Below are positions 6,968 through 14,887 of a stretch of DNA of 64,000 nucleotides, piece by piece. The stretch is from Pseudomonas sp. M47T1 (GTDB taxonomy: Bacteria; Pseudomonadota; Gammaproteobacteria; Pseudomonadales; Pseudomonadaceae): the NCBI RefSeq assembly GCF_000263855.1, contig NZ_AJWX01000006.1:1-64000 (forward strand), written 5' to 3'. A program made the translations under genes and the position numbers. Under the pieces are notes generated by a model, which worked only from the letters and a program-made list of their open reading frames with translations, did not search any database and was not told where the DNA came from. Each line of letters opens with the position of its first letter. Positions within the stretch are counted from its first letter, which is position 1.

Positions 6968-7855
6968 TTACGCGCGCATGACCTTGTTCCAGTCGATCTC
7001 ATGACCGGCAGCTTCAAGTTCACGGCCCAAGGCTTGCTTCCAGCTATTACTTTCCATGGACTCCCACACCACACCGGCGAAATCGCTGGGAATCTCCACG
7101 GCGCCGCGTTTCAACGCGCACACTTTGTCACGTCCTAGGCGCCCGAGGAAATAGCCCAGTTCGAGCAAGACATTCTGCCGCGCTCGCGGCTCGGGAATTC
7201 CACCCTTGGTGCAACCCTGGTCATCGGGCGTCAACAGCACAACGGCAAAACCCACCTCGCCATGCGCTTCGACTTTCTCCATGACCGTGCAGCCCTGGTT
7301 GGCTTGCTCGTGCAAAATGATGGACTGAAAACCAAGCCGCTCAAGGAAGCGAGCAACCATTTCTCGGGCACCTTCGTCGTGTCCGTGCACGATAAACACC
7401 TTACGAGATAGAGATGACTGACCTTTGTCAGCAGCATCCGGACTTTCTGGCTTGGCTTCGTGCTCATGGTCAGCAAGGTCTTCTCTTAGTGTCCGCTGCG
7501 CCTCCCCAAGCATACTCATCGATTGCAGAATATTTTTCTGTGTGCCTTCTACGTAGTGGTGCCTTTGCGGGTAGTCATCTGTCCAAACGCCAGGGGAAAA
7601 GTGCAGCTGTGCCGCAGATGAAAAACGGTAATACACCGATGTACTCTCACCAAAGCATCGCACTAAGGTGTCTTCGATTGAAGTTGAAAGGGCCACCAGC
7701 TTTGGAGAGTCTCCGTCATCGCTGAGCTGTGAAGCGTCAAAATGTGCTAGCTCGGTAATGCGCTCTTGCAGTCGCGCAATACCCCGTTCGATGCCTTGAG
7801 GGCTCAGTTGCAGCTTGGGAGCGACGTTAGCGGTTGGAGGTTTAGTGCGGGCCAT
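6968..7855 (-). CDS. TIR-like nucleotide-binding protein (CAP12/PycTIR type), probable stand-alone defence effector
   Basis: Protein of 295 residues. The C-terminal half is a TIR-like domain of the predicted nucleotide-binding family (PF10137 type): KVFIVHGHDEGAREMV (152-167), then LHEQANQG, LLTPDDQG, and QNVLLELGYFLGRLGR with Glu232 at the expected catalytic position for NAD+ cleavage. The N-terminal 150 residues, with a predicted helical stretch around 15-40 and an acidic linker near 125-148, may sense or oligomerise; I do not recognise a domain there. The start ATG has AAGGA upstream, but this lies within a 48-base inverted repeat (7863-7910), suggesting translational or transcriptional control. 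No cyclase lies beside it on the same strand, so I treat it as separate from the CBASS genes. Confidence 0.8.
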   Translation of the reverse strand: MARTKPPTANVAPKLQLSPQGIERGIARLQERITELAHFDASQLSDDGDSPKLVALSTSIEDTLVRCFGESTSVYYRFSSAAQLHFSPGVWTDDYPQRHHYVEGTQKNILQSMSMLGEAQRTLREDLADHEHEAKPESPDAADKGQSSLSRKVFIVHGHDEGAREMVARFLERLGFQSIILHEQANQGCTVMEKVEAHGEVGFAVVLLTPDDQGCTKGGIPEPRARQNVLLELGYFLGRLGRDKVCALKRGAVEIPSDFAGVVWESMESNSWKQALGRELEAAGHEIDWNKVMRA

Positions 7856-7862
7856 CGGGTGA

Positions 7863-7910
7863 ATCCTTTCCTATAGGTGATAACGGACATTATTACCTAT
7901 AGAAAAGGAT
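7863..7910 (-). promoter_or_regulatory. 48-base inverted repeat covering the TIR gene ribosome-binding site
   Basis: Arms 7863-7883 and 7890-7910 pair at 19 of 21 positions around the 6-base loop CGGACA. In the TIR transcript the AAGGAT ribosome site falls in one arm and is paired with ATCCTTTT, so a folded leader would hide it. The inner part, CTATAGGTGATAA and TTATTACCTATAG, also looks like a repressor operator. Confidence 0.7.
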
Positions 7911-8439
7911 AGCGGTGGCTGTCTGCGTTACCTGTCGTCACCGACCGCTTTGGTCGGCAGCAGTCAGTCGAGACCGGCAGCTATCGACCCAAAGCCGACA
8001 CTCATTGCTGCCAAGCAGATACCGCCTTTTTGTGCCCCCGCATGTCTTGCCCTTGCCATGTCTCTCGTAATCGGTTAAGTAAAATTCTCTGTGGAAGCCT
8101 CAGGCTAGAGGCTCCGAAACGTCCCCACGCTTCGAATGCTTATTAAGCCTTTCAGCTGAGCTAGGGTTAAGTGCCGCCGCGCTGTTGGCCCTGACCCTCG
8201 CAGAAACCGAGCGCGGTATAGATCCAGAAACTTTAAAGGCCTTGTCTGAGGAACTGGATGACCTCATTACCTGCGCCAGGAACCAGCATTCATAGGGTCG
8301 TGAGCGCGGTTAAACCAAGCCTTGAATCCCGAGCCCCCGTTCGTATACGAGTCCCGACACAGATCTAGTTTCGAGAACTCTCAATTCCAAAGTGCTATCA
8401 TCCTCGCTCGGTCAGCGGAGTTACGGTGCGAGGGATGGC
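7911..8439. other. Gap between divergent TIR and CBASS genes
   Basis: No intact gene. It contains GACCGGCAGC-type repeat sequence near 7930-8000, a small hairpin AGCCTC/GAGGCT (about 8096-8115), and a start-less reading frame ending at 8295 (listed separately). Promoters for the TIR gene and the CBASS operon should lie here. Confidence 0.45.
8083..8295 (+). pseudogene. Possible gene remnant before the CBASS operon
   Basis: A reading frame open from 8083 to the TAG at 8293-8295 ends in a protein-like helical tail (ERGIDPETLKALSEELDDL). No ATG, GTG or TTG start is seen in frame. It may be the 3' remnant of a lost gene or chance. Function is unknown. Confidence 0.25.
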
Positions 8440-9057
8440 ATGCAGGATCATGAGTACTCGGTAATTGGGCATCGCCGGAGCACTATCGGGCGCTACCTAG
8501 GGATGCTAGCCACGATAGTTGTCTCCTTTCTCCCGGCTATTGGGATCGGGCTATCCGATCTGATAGCGCAGTTGGGCTTGTCAGACTGGAGTAAGTATTT
8601 CCTGGTGATTCCAATCACCGCAAGCCTGACTTATACAGCTCTTCACTGGTTCTTTAATAAGTACGGCTGGCGTCCGTTGAGCTTCTTGGCTCAAGTTCCC
8701 AACATTGCTGGAGAGTGGGGCTGCGTCGGCCAGACACTTAATGATGATGGAACCGTCACTCAAGATTGGAAGGGTGATGTAACCATATCTCAAACTTGGG
8801 AAAAAATTCGAGTCAGGTTAGAAACTAGGTCATCCGTTTCTCATAGCCTCTCGGTAGCATTGATTCCTGAGCCTGATGGCTGCTGGATGTTGATGTACAG
8901 TTATTATAATAAGCCTAAGCCCGGCAATGCGCATCTCAATGCCCATCAGGGGTACAGTGAAATGAGATTTTCTAAAGGTCTCAAAGTTTCTACTGGGGAC
9001 TATTTTACTGCGAAAGGGCGTGGCACTGCCGGCATTATGACATTTACAAGGAAATAG
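8440..9057 (+). CDS. cap15: Cap15-like CBASS effector (two membrane segments plus beta-barrel cyclic-nucleotide sensor)
   Basis: Protein of 205 residues from ATG 8440, chosen for its GAGGG ribosome site; the frame can also start at GTG 8392. Two hydrophobic segments lie at about 18-40 and 51-71, followed by a beta-rich domain opening with PNIAGEWGCVG and containing TQDWKGDVTISQTWEKIRV, which matches the Cap15 cyclic-nucleotide-binding domain as I know it. Cap15 proteins oligomerise in the inner membrane on binding the cyclic nucleotide and disrupt it, killing the infected cell. The CD-NTase gene starts 3 bases after the stop, so the two are translated together. Codon use is more AT-rich than in the core genes. 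Confidence 0.82.
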   Translation: MQDHEYSVIGHRRSTIGRYLGMLATIVVSFLPAIGIGLSDLIAQLGLSDWSKYFLVIPITASLTYTALHWFFNKYGWRPLSFLAQVPNIAGEWGCVGQTLNDDGTVTQDWKGDVTISQTWEKIRVRLETRSSVSHSLSVALIPEPDGCWMLMYSYYNKPKPGNAHLNAHQGYSEMRFSKGLKVSTGDYFTAKGRGTAGIMTFTRK

Positions 9058-9060
9058 ATA

Positions 9061-10158
9061 ATGGCAAAGGATGTTAATCGTAGGCTTGCTGACCTGAAAT
9101 CTCGGCGTCGTGGCAATAGCACGGTTGTGATGGATAGTGCTTATGCAACGGCGAGTAATCGCTCAGAAAAATTTGAGACTCGATCGACCAAGCAGTGGGC
9201 GAAATACGCGCTGGGAATCATGCAGGAGGTTGATCCAACCTACACCAGAAACTCTGTTGCCGAAGGTGAGAGGGTTAAAAGCCAGATATCCAACAGGGTT
9301 GACCGAGATATAAAATTTGAGTATCAGGGTTCTGTCCCGCTAAACGTCCACATTAGAGGCGTTAGCGACATCGACATTTTGGTGCTGTTAGGTCAATATT
9401 TGACTATAGATACCCAAGGCGTCAGGGCTAACACAGCAGCTTACTCAGATTGGGTTGGCCCTAGCGGCATCGATCAGCTTGCTGCTCTGCGGAACGAGCT
9501 TGAGGTGGCATTAAAAGCTGCCTATCCAGCTGCCGATGTTGATATCACCAAAGATAAGGCGATTGCTTTGTCTGGAGGAAGCCTAGCGCGAAGCGTGGAT
9601 GTGGTGCCTTCACATTGGCATGACTCAGCTACCTATCAGGTTAGCCAAAACAAGCGAGATCGCGAAGTTAAGATCTATCAGAAAAACACTCATAATACAT
9701 TTCTCAATAGACCATTTCTTCATATTGATAAAATAAACGAGAAAGAAACATACACGCGGGGTGGAGCTAAGAAGATTATTCGTATGCTAAAAAATCTGAA
9801 AGCAGATAGTGATAATCCTACGGCTATTCTGATAAATAGCTATGAAATCGCAGGGTTGGTGTACCACTTCGAAAGCAGCTCTATGTCGGTTCCGGTGTAC
9901 AACGAGTTAGCTCTGGTTGCGGTGGCAAAGCAGCAATTGACTCGGCTCATCGACAGCAAATTGTGGGCAATGGGTTTAAATACCCCAGATGGAATCCGCA
10001 AGATCATTGACTCGGAAGCAAAGTTTAACTCAATAAAGCTGCTGCGGGATGAAGTCAGTGAGCTGGGGAAAAATCTTGCAATTGAGCTGACATCGCGCTA
10101 TTGGATGGATGATTTGGAAACACTCAAGGCACTGCGTGAATCTTATATTGCCGAATAG
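9061..10158 (+). CDS. CBASS CD-NTase (cGAS/DncV-like nucleotidyltransferase)
   Basis: Protein of 365 residues. The active-site pattern is QGSVPLNVHIRGVSDIDIL: Gly90-Ser91, then Asp103 and Asp105. The third acid is Asp180 in RSVDVVPSHWHD. This is the polymerase-beta-like core of CD-NTases that make cyclic di- or trinucleotides on phage infection. It is placed directly after the Cap15-like effector, and no Cap2/Cap3 or HORMA/TRIP13 genes are present, so the system fits short (type I) CBASS plus one extra gene. I cannot assign the clade or product by eye. AAGGAA lies 9 bases before the ATG. Confidence 0.85.
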   Translation: MAKDVNRRLADLKSRRRGNSTVVMDSAYATASNRSEKFETRSTKQWAKYALGIMQEVDPTYTRNSVAEGERVKSQISNRVDRDIKFEYQGSVPLNVHIRGVSDIDILVLLGQYLTIDTQGVRANTAAYSDWVGPSGIDQLAALRNELEVALKAAYPAADVDITKDKAIALSGGSLARSVDVVPSHWHDSATYQVSQNKRDREVKIYQKNTHNTFLNRPFLHIDKINEKETYTRGGAKKIIRMLKNLKADSDNPTAILINSYEIAGLVYHFESSSMSVPVYNELALVAVAKQQLTRLIDSKLWAMGLNTPDGIRKIIDSEAKFNSIKLLRDEVSELGKNLAIELTSRYWMDDLETLKALRESYIAE

Positions 10159-10181
10159 TTAGGTATAAGGGTGGGGCGAGG

Positions 10182-11177
10182 ATGAGCGATGTAAAGTTCG
10201 CTTTAGAGTTAGAATTGATATTTCATAAATCTGATGGCTTGTCATTTCAGAGCTTTTTCAATGAGCTTATGAGAATGGCTGTGCCAGGCTTCTGTCCTGT
10301 GAGACAGCAAAGAGATGGGGGCAATGACGGGTTTGTCGGAGTGACCGGAACATTTTACCAGGTGTATTCGCCGCAAAGGATCACTGACGCTACTCTTAAA
10401 GCTGCCTCACTAAAGCTTGTCAATGACTTCGATAAGCTGGCAGCGAACTGGCACTATCTAATAAAGCTAAAGAAGTATGTTTTTGTTCTGAACGATAAAT
10501 ATCAGGGTGCCGATGCCGAAATCATCCGCCGAGTAGCGAAATTGGGGCAGGATCGTGATGTTGATGCAGAGCTTCTGACTTCAGGTGGCCTCGAAGATTT
10601 GTTCTATAAGCTAGAGGATGGTCAACAGCGGCGTCTAATTAATAGGTATAGCATAAGCAGAACTCATTCGTCGGCGATAAAAATTGCAGCGAAGGCTGTG
10701 TCAGGAAATCTCTCCATCGAGAAATGGACGGAGATGGATGAGCAAATATCTTATGGGGCTTTGGATGTAATAAATTTAAAAGCCATCACGACCTTAGTGT
10801 CAAAGCTCTTTTCGATGAATCTCGTAGATCATGAGTCCGTGATGGTTAAGAATCTTGTTGCCCGGCTAAATGAGCTTGTGAACGTATTTCATGATGAGGG
10901 TACATTTGAGCAAAATGGTGAGAGGTGTTGGGACAGCACTTGGAAGAAAACTTACCCTCATCCAATGGCGGGGGTTTTTGATCAGCAGTTGGAAGCTTGG
11001 CAGAAGAAGGTCTCAGATAGCTGTTATAATGCGTGTGCTGCGTTGAATGAGTTCGCGACCTATATTAGGAAACAACACTTGCCTGCTTTTTTGGATTATT
11101 GCAACTATAGCATGTCAAGAAGGGAAGCCGGCTCGATAGATGTGTACAACCAATTTATCCCTGGCTCGGGTGATTAG
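10182..11177 (+). CDS. Third CBASS-operon gene: restriction-endonuclease-like N-terminus, unknown C-terminus
   Basis: Protein of 331 residues starting 23 bases after the CD-NTase stop with a GGCGAGG ribosome site. Residues 22-64 (FQSFFNELM ... GGNDGFVGVTGTFYQVYSP) resemble the core of Mrr-like PD-(D/E)XK nucleases and the N-termini of some ABC-three-component proteins: Asp49 would be the metal ligand, but the (E/Q)xK position reads Gln60-Val-Tyr62, so the catalytic lysine is missing. Residues about 170-331 are mostly helical with no domain I know. No SAVED domain is visible, which separates it from Cap4. It could be a second effector, an inactive DNA-sensing partner or a regulator. Confidence 0.6.
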   Translation: MSDVKFALELELIFHKSDGLSFQSFFNELMRMAVPGFCPVRQQRDGGNDGFVGVTGTFYQVYSPQRITDATLKAASLKLVNDFDKLAANWHYLIKLKKYVFVLNDKYQGADAEIIRRVAKLGQDRDVDAELLTSGGLEDLFYKLEDGQQRRLINRYSISRTHSSAIKIAAKAVSGNLSIEKWTEMDEQISYGALDVINLKAITTLVSKLFSMNLVDHESVMVKNLVARLNELVNVFHDEGTFEQNGERCWDSTWKKTYPHPMAGVFDQQLEAWQKKVSDSCYNACAALNEFATYIRKQHLPAFLDYCNYSMSRREAGSIDVYNQFIPGSGD

Positions 11178-11387
11178 CAGAATTGCAGAGGGGATAACTG
11201 AATGGGCCCGGATTTCTTAAGCATATGTGGACGCTGATTATGGCCGGTATCTGACTGTTCCCAGCGGCAGCTTCGGAGTGACTTCCCCACTTAAAAAGCC
11301 CCAGCGAATAGTCGTGGGGGAGCCGCGAGCGGAGTGGCCGCTTCTGGCCGATTGCAGTCGGTCGTGATTATCGGGATCACATCCCCG
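11178..11387. other. Gap between CBASS operon and recombinase module
   Basis: No gene is seen. The gap contains an inverted copy of the dispersed repeat (11338-11350) within TGGCCGCTTCTGGCCGATTG sequence. No clear intrinsic terminator for the CBASS operon is visible. Confidence 0.45.
11338..11350 (-). repeat. Dispersed repeat CGGCCAGAAGCGG (inverted)
   Basis: Same 13-base core as at 2781 and 6061, in the opposite orientation, after the CBASS operon. Confidence 0.6.
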
Positions 11388-11663
11388 TCAGAGCTTGAAA
11401 AGCCATGACGTTCCTAGACGTCGAGCTAGCAATCGGGCCGTCAGCACGTAGTAATACTGCGTTGCCTGACTGTGTTCGCTCAAGCAATTCTCAAGAAACC
11501 ACACCACATGCTTCCTTTGCCAAGTCCAAGGGTTTTCCCGCTGCCACCGCTCTGCGATTGCAACCTGAATGATTTTTGCCTGGCGCACATGACGTTGCCG
11601 CGTTGCGTGCGATCCAATCAGCACGCCAGCCAAAAACAGTTCCATATCGAATGACTTACTCAC
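11388..11663 (-). CDS. Small protein translationally coupled to the second recombinase
   Basis: Protein of 91 residues whose ATG overlaps the stop of the recombinase gene (ATGA, 11660-11663). It is basic and rich in Trp, Arg and His (AERWQRENPWTWQRKHVVW), with a C-terminal helix-like part. No domain is recognised. The coupling suggests it works with the recombinase, for example as an accessory or directionality factor; this is inference. Confidence 0.5.
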   Translation of the reverse strand: MSKSFDMELFLAGVLIGSHATRQRHVRQAKIIQVAIAERWQRENPWTWQRKHVVWFLENCLSEHSQATQYYYVLTARLLARRLGTSWLFKL

Positions 11664-12640
11664 GTCCGTCCTCCGATGTAGGCAGCGACCACATCGATCC
11701 GACCGTGCCCGAGCTCATAGCTGACTTGCTTCCGCGCTTCATGATCGAGGCGCTGATCCAGTTGGCAGCATTTACCGCCGTTGATAGGCGCGCGATGTAG
11801 GATGATTTGCTCGTAGCGCTCACATGCGTACGCCGCTCGTAGTTCGTGGAGGCCTTTGAGCTTGTGGGCATGAATGATGTCGCGTGCAGGACGGACGATT
11901 TCCTGCAGAATGGTCGCGTAGCTTTCGTTCGGAGCAATCAGGTTGCGGCTACCAGCAGGCGACACTAGCCTCGCAAATTCAAGCGCGGCACGAATATGGT
12001 CGTCCACCGTAATCCAGCGAGGTGCTGATGCACCGGCGCGGCCGCCTTTGGTGCCGTCCTGAATGTTGATCTTGGCAAAGCTTTCAGCCTCGCGGCTCAA
12101 CCGTGGCAGGTCAGCCAAGATGGCCTCACGCAACCGCATACCGGTGGCTCGTGCCAGCTGCACGATCGCCGCAGCCCTTAGATGGTGACGGCTGCAAAGC
12201 GCCTCGACTATTCGCTGTATGTGTTCGCGATCCTGGCCCTGTGGCACGGATTGACGAACTCCGGTCCGTTGCATGCCCAACGCCTTGCTCGGACTTGGCA
12301 CTTTCACATACTGATCACCGCGAAGCGCAGCCATTGTCCTATTAACGCTGGATAGCCGGTTTTGCGCAGTGCTGATAGCTAGGTGGCGGTGTTCAACCAG
12401 GCCGCGAAGGTATGCGGCATAGTTCGACAACACTTCGCGGTCAATCTGCCGCGCATCGTTCACCCCGGGCCCCGCTTCAGACCGGCACCACTTCACGAAT
12501 GCCCGCCACCGGTCACTGTGCGCCTTGACCGTGCCATAGTGGCCGCTGCCAAACATGTCTTTCAGCGCCTGCGGCCCCGCGTAGCTCAATTGTCTGCCGT
12601 AGCCGAAATTACGACCATCGCGCCTACCCAATAATGCCAT
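11660..12640 (-). CDS. Tyrosine recombinase of the Integrase_1 type, second recombinase of the element
   Basis: Protein of 326 residues from ATG 12640, which has AGGAGG 8 bases upstream. A SAM-like N-terminal core-binding domain (about 20-120) precedes the catalytic domain: ATGMRLREA supplies the first Arg, GLHELRAAYA the HxxR pair, and LGHGRIDVVAAYIG the His/Gly and nucleophile Tyr. It looks complete and active. The family (integrase N-terminal domain plus Integrase_1) differs from the P4 type encoded about 0.9 kb away. A truncated near-copy opens the window at 1-125, so both tandem elements carry it. Its own target site is unknown. Confidence 0.8.
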   Translation of the reverse strand: MALLGRRDGRNFGYGRQLSYAGPQALKDMFGSGHYGTVKAHSDRWRAFVKWCRSEAGPGVNDARQIDREVLSNYAAYLRGLVEHRHLAISTAQNRLSSVNRTMAALRGDQYVKVPSPSKALGMQRTGVRQSVPQGQDREHIQRIVEALCSRHHLRAAAIVQLARATGMRLREAILADLPRLSREAESFAKINIQDGTKGGRAGASAPRWITVDDHIRAALEFARLVSPAGSRNLIAPNESYATILQEIVRPARDIIHAHKLKGLHELRAAYACERYEQIILHRAPINGGKCCQLDQRLDHEARKQVSYELGHGRIDVVAAYIGGRT

Positions 12641-13062
12641 GTCGCACACCTCCTACCCGTTCTCCAGTCCTGCCCCACGTCATCCCGCCAAGAATGTTGA
12701 GTGTTATCAGGGATCAAGGCCCCTGCGGCCTGTGGGGATGTCCTTTAACGCGGGACTTACGGCTCCTTACGACCGGGAGCTTGGGCATCTCATGATCTGG
12801 CCTCCTGAGCACCGTTACCGGTGGGCGGGTGGAGGCTGCATTGGCTGACGAAACCAGCGCCGCGAGATCCTGAGTCGGGTGAAGGCAGCCATGCAATGAC
12901 AGGGGCATACCTGACTGTCAGTCAGGTGCAGTCCAATCCTTGGTCTGCGGCACCATCATCTACATCGCTGTTGCTGGTGACTTCGGTGTTTGTCACGCCG
13001 ATTGTCACGAGGAGGATTGCGGCAAAGCTCCGTTCTATATGGGCTGCAGCACTGGTTTGAGC

Positions 13063-13093
13063 GCCCGTCTCTTTCCTGGAGAAAGAGACGGGC
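13063..13093. other. Hairpin with 13-bp perfect stem in conserved block (copy 2)
   Basis: GCCCGTCTCTTTC pairs with GAAAGAGACGGGC around CTGGA. The stem matches copy 1 (555-587) while the loop has changed. Confidence 0.7.
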
Positions 13094-13454
13094 AAAGGGT
13101 TGGCGCACACGAAATGGCCAAGCGGGTAGGTTGCTGCTGGGCAGAAGGGTAGGGTGGTTGCCGCAGTGGCAACGATGTTGAGTAGGCATCCATCACATGG
13201 GTAGTGACCGTACGAGCTACCGGACGCGAGTCGTACTTGGGATGAACCGCCTCACGAGGGGCGTGACCTTTCAGGTTTCTGGCCACATTTTGCTGCCTCG
13301 GCAGCGCTTGCAATTTCTGGTTTACGCCTGTGGACAAAAGTCGTCAAGCGGCCTGAATTCAGATAATTAGCGCCTGTGGATAAAACTATCCCCCGGTGGA
13401 CAATGGTGGTTTTCCACAGACGCTCAGTTGTGCCAGCCGTTTTTTTCAACGTTC

Positions 13455-13499
13455 GGTCCTTTTAAACGGGGCGGCTTTGCAGCCCCGTTTAAAAGGACC
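13455..13499. other. 18-bp hairpin, covarying partner of 945-989
   Basis: Arms 13455-13472 and 13482-13499 pair perfectly around the same 9-base loop GGCTTTGCA. Stem bases that differ from copy 1 are changed in both arms. It lies just past the stop of the integrase at 13568. Confidence 0.8.
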
Positions 13500-13567
13500 C
13501 GCGCGGAGGAGCTTCATGCGGTGCGGCGTGTAACTACACAGCGGGTTTGCAGCGGTGGGGCGGCGGG

Positions 13568-14887
13568 CTACTCGGCCCACCTGGCACTGCGAATGCGCGT
13601 GACGTTCTCACCCGCCTGCTTGGCAAATTCATGCGGCGTCACATGATCCCCGCGGTTTGCCTCCAGAAACCGACTCCACCAAGTCATGATCATCCGGCGC
13701 TCCTCAAGAAACTCGGCCTTGTGGATATACGCGGCGCGCACGTTGTTGCGTTCCTTGTGGCTCATCTGCCGCTCGATTGCCGTCTCTGACCACAACCCAG
13801 ACTCGATCAGTGCGCTACACGCCATGGCGCGAAAGCCGTGGCCGCAGATGTCCGCCCTGGTGTCATAGCCCATCGTCCTCAATGCAGCATTCACCGTGTT
13901 TTCGGACATCGGTTTCCACGGCTTGGCGTCTCCGGCAAACACCAGGTCGAATTTGCCGGTGATCTTGTGGATCTGCTCCAGCAGGGTCACCGCGTGCGGG
14001 GATAAGGGTACGAGGTGAATGTCTCCGGCCATTTTTGTACCCCGTGTGGAAAAGGGTACGCCGTCCAGCGCTGGGCGGGTGTCGGGGATCTCCCAGATGC
14101 TTCGCTTGAGGTCAAATTCGTTCCAGCGAGCGAAGCGCAATTCACTGGAGCGCACGAACACGTGCAAGGAGAGCATCACCGTCAGTCGCGTGAGGGCCCT
14201 GCCGCGATAAGTGTCTATCAGTTCCAGCAGTTCTGGCAGGCGAGCCAGTGGCAGTGCTGGCCTATGTTTCACGCGGGGGGCCTTTATTGACCCTTCGAGA
14301 TCATGCGCTGGGTTCTGGGTGATCAGCCGGAGCCGTTTGGCTTCCCGCATGATGCTCTGGAGGTAGTTTTGTACCCTTAAGGCAACGTCGATCGTGCCGC
14401 GCTTCTTGATGGCCTCAAGCGGCGTCATCAAGTCATGGGTATCCAGTTCGACGATGGCTCGGGCGCCAATCAAGGGGAAGACGTGAGTCTTGAGCCGGCT
14501 CAGTACGGTTTTGGAGTGCCCGGGCGCCCACTTGGCAGACATTTCCTTGTGCCAGTCCAACGCTACGTCTTCGAATGTGCGGCCGTTGATAGCAGCCGTG
14601 GTCTTGGCGTCACGCTTTGACTCAATGGGATCAATGCCATTCGCCAGCTGCCTTTTCGCCTCAAGCCGTTTCCGTCGTGCATCGGCGAGGGTTATCACAG
14701 GGTAGTTGCCGAAAGAGGTCAGGCCCTCTCGCCCGTCAGGCTTCACATAGCGAAAACGCCAGCCCTTGCGGCCATTCGGTTGAACGAGGAGGTAGAGCCC
14801 GTCGCCATCGAAGAGCTTGTAGGCGCGGTCTGTAGGCTTTGCCGAGCGGCAAGCGGTGTCGGTAAGAGGTGCGGTTGTACGCGACAT
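13568..14887 (-). CDS. P4-type tyrosine integrase of the complete element
   Basis: Integrase of 439 residues from ATG 14887, with AAGGAG 7 bases upstream; the frame extends further but that part is not integrase-like. It has the N-terminal DUF4102-type domain (AYKLFDGDGLYLLVQPNG), VRSSELRFARW with the first catalytic Arg, HGFRAM, and a C-terminal Tyr in RAAYIHKAEF. It should catalyse recombination at the tRNA-Thr 3' end, and its gene starts 162 bases from the tRNA and reads away from it, as is usual for this class. It is related to but clearly diverged from the integrase at 1025-2353, so the tandem elements are not a recent duplication. Confidence 0.93.
   Translation of the reverse strand: MSRTTAPLTDTACRSAKPTDRAYKLFDGDGLYLLVQPNGRKGWRFRYVKPDGREGLTSFGNYPVITLADARRKRLEAKRQLANGIDPIESKRDAKTTAAINGRTFEDVALDWHKEMSAKWAPGHSKTVLSRLKTHVFPLIGARAIVELDTHDLMTPLEAIKKRGTIDVALRVQNYLQSIMREAKRLRLITQNPAHDLEGSIKAPRVKHRPALPLARLPELLELIDTYRGRALTRLTVMLSLHVFVRSSELRFARWNEFDLKRSIWEIPDTRPALDGVPFSTRGTKMAGDIHLVPLSPHAVTLLEQIHKITGKFDLVFAGDAKPWKPMSENTVNAALRTMGYDTRADICGHGFRAMACSALIESGLWSETAIERQMSHKERNNVRAAYIHKAEFLEERRMIMTWWSRFLEANRGDHVTPHEFAKQAGENVTRIRSARWAE

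Larger units (their letters stand above)
12641..13567. other. Conserved ~900-base non-coding block, copy 2
   Basis: This counterpart of 126-1024 lies between the second recombinase and the P4-type integrase. Hairpins recur at matching places: CACCG/CGGTG (12810-12823), CCTGACT/AGTCAGG (12910-12926), the GTCTCTTTC stem (13063-13093) and the 18-bp stem (13455-13499). A perfect DnaA-box sequence TGTGGATAA lies at 13375-13383 and a one-mismatch version at 13329-13337. No single reading frame is favoured by the conservation. Confidence 0.7.

Noticed and set aside
8440..11177. PARIS, Septu or Thoeris as explanation for the 8.4-11.2 kb operon
   Set aside because: No TOPRIM, HNH or ThsA-like gene; the GS...DxD nucleotidyltransferase and Cap15-like effector fit CBASS.
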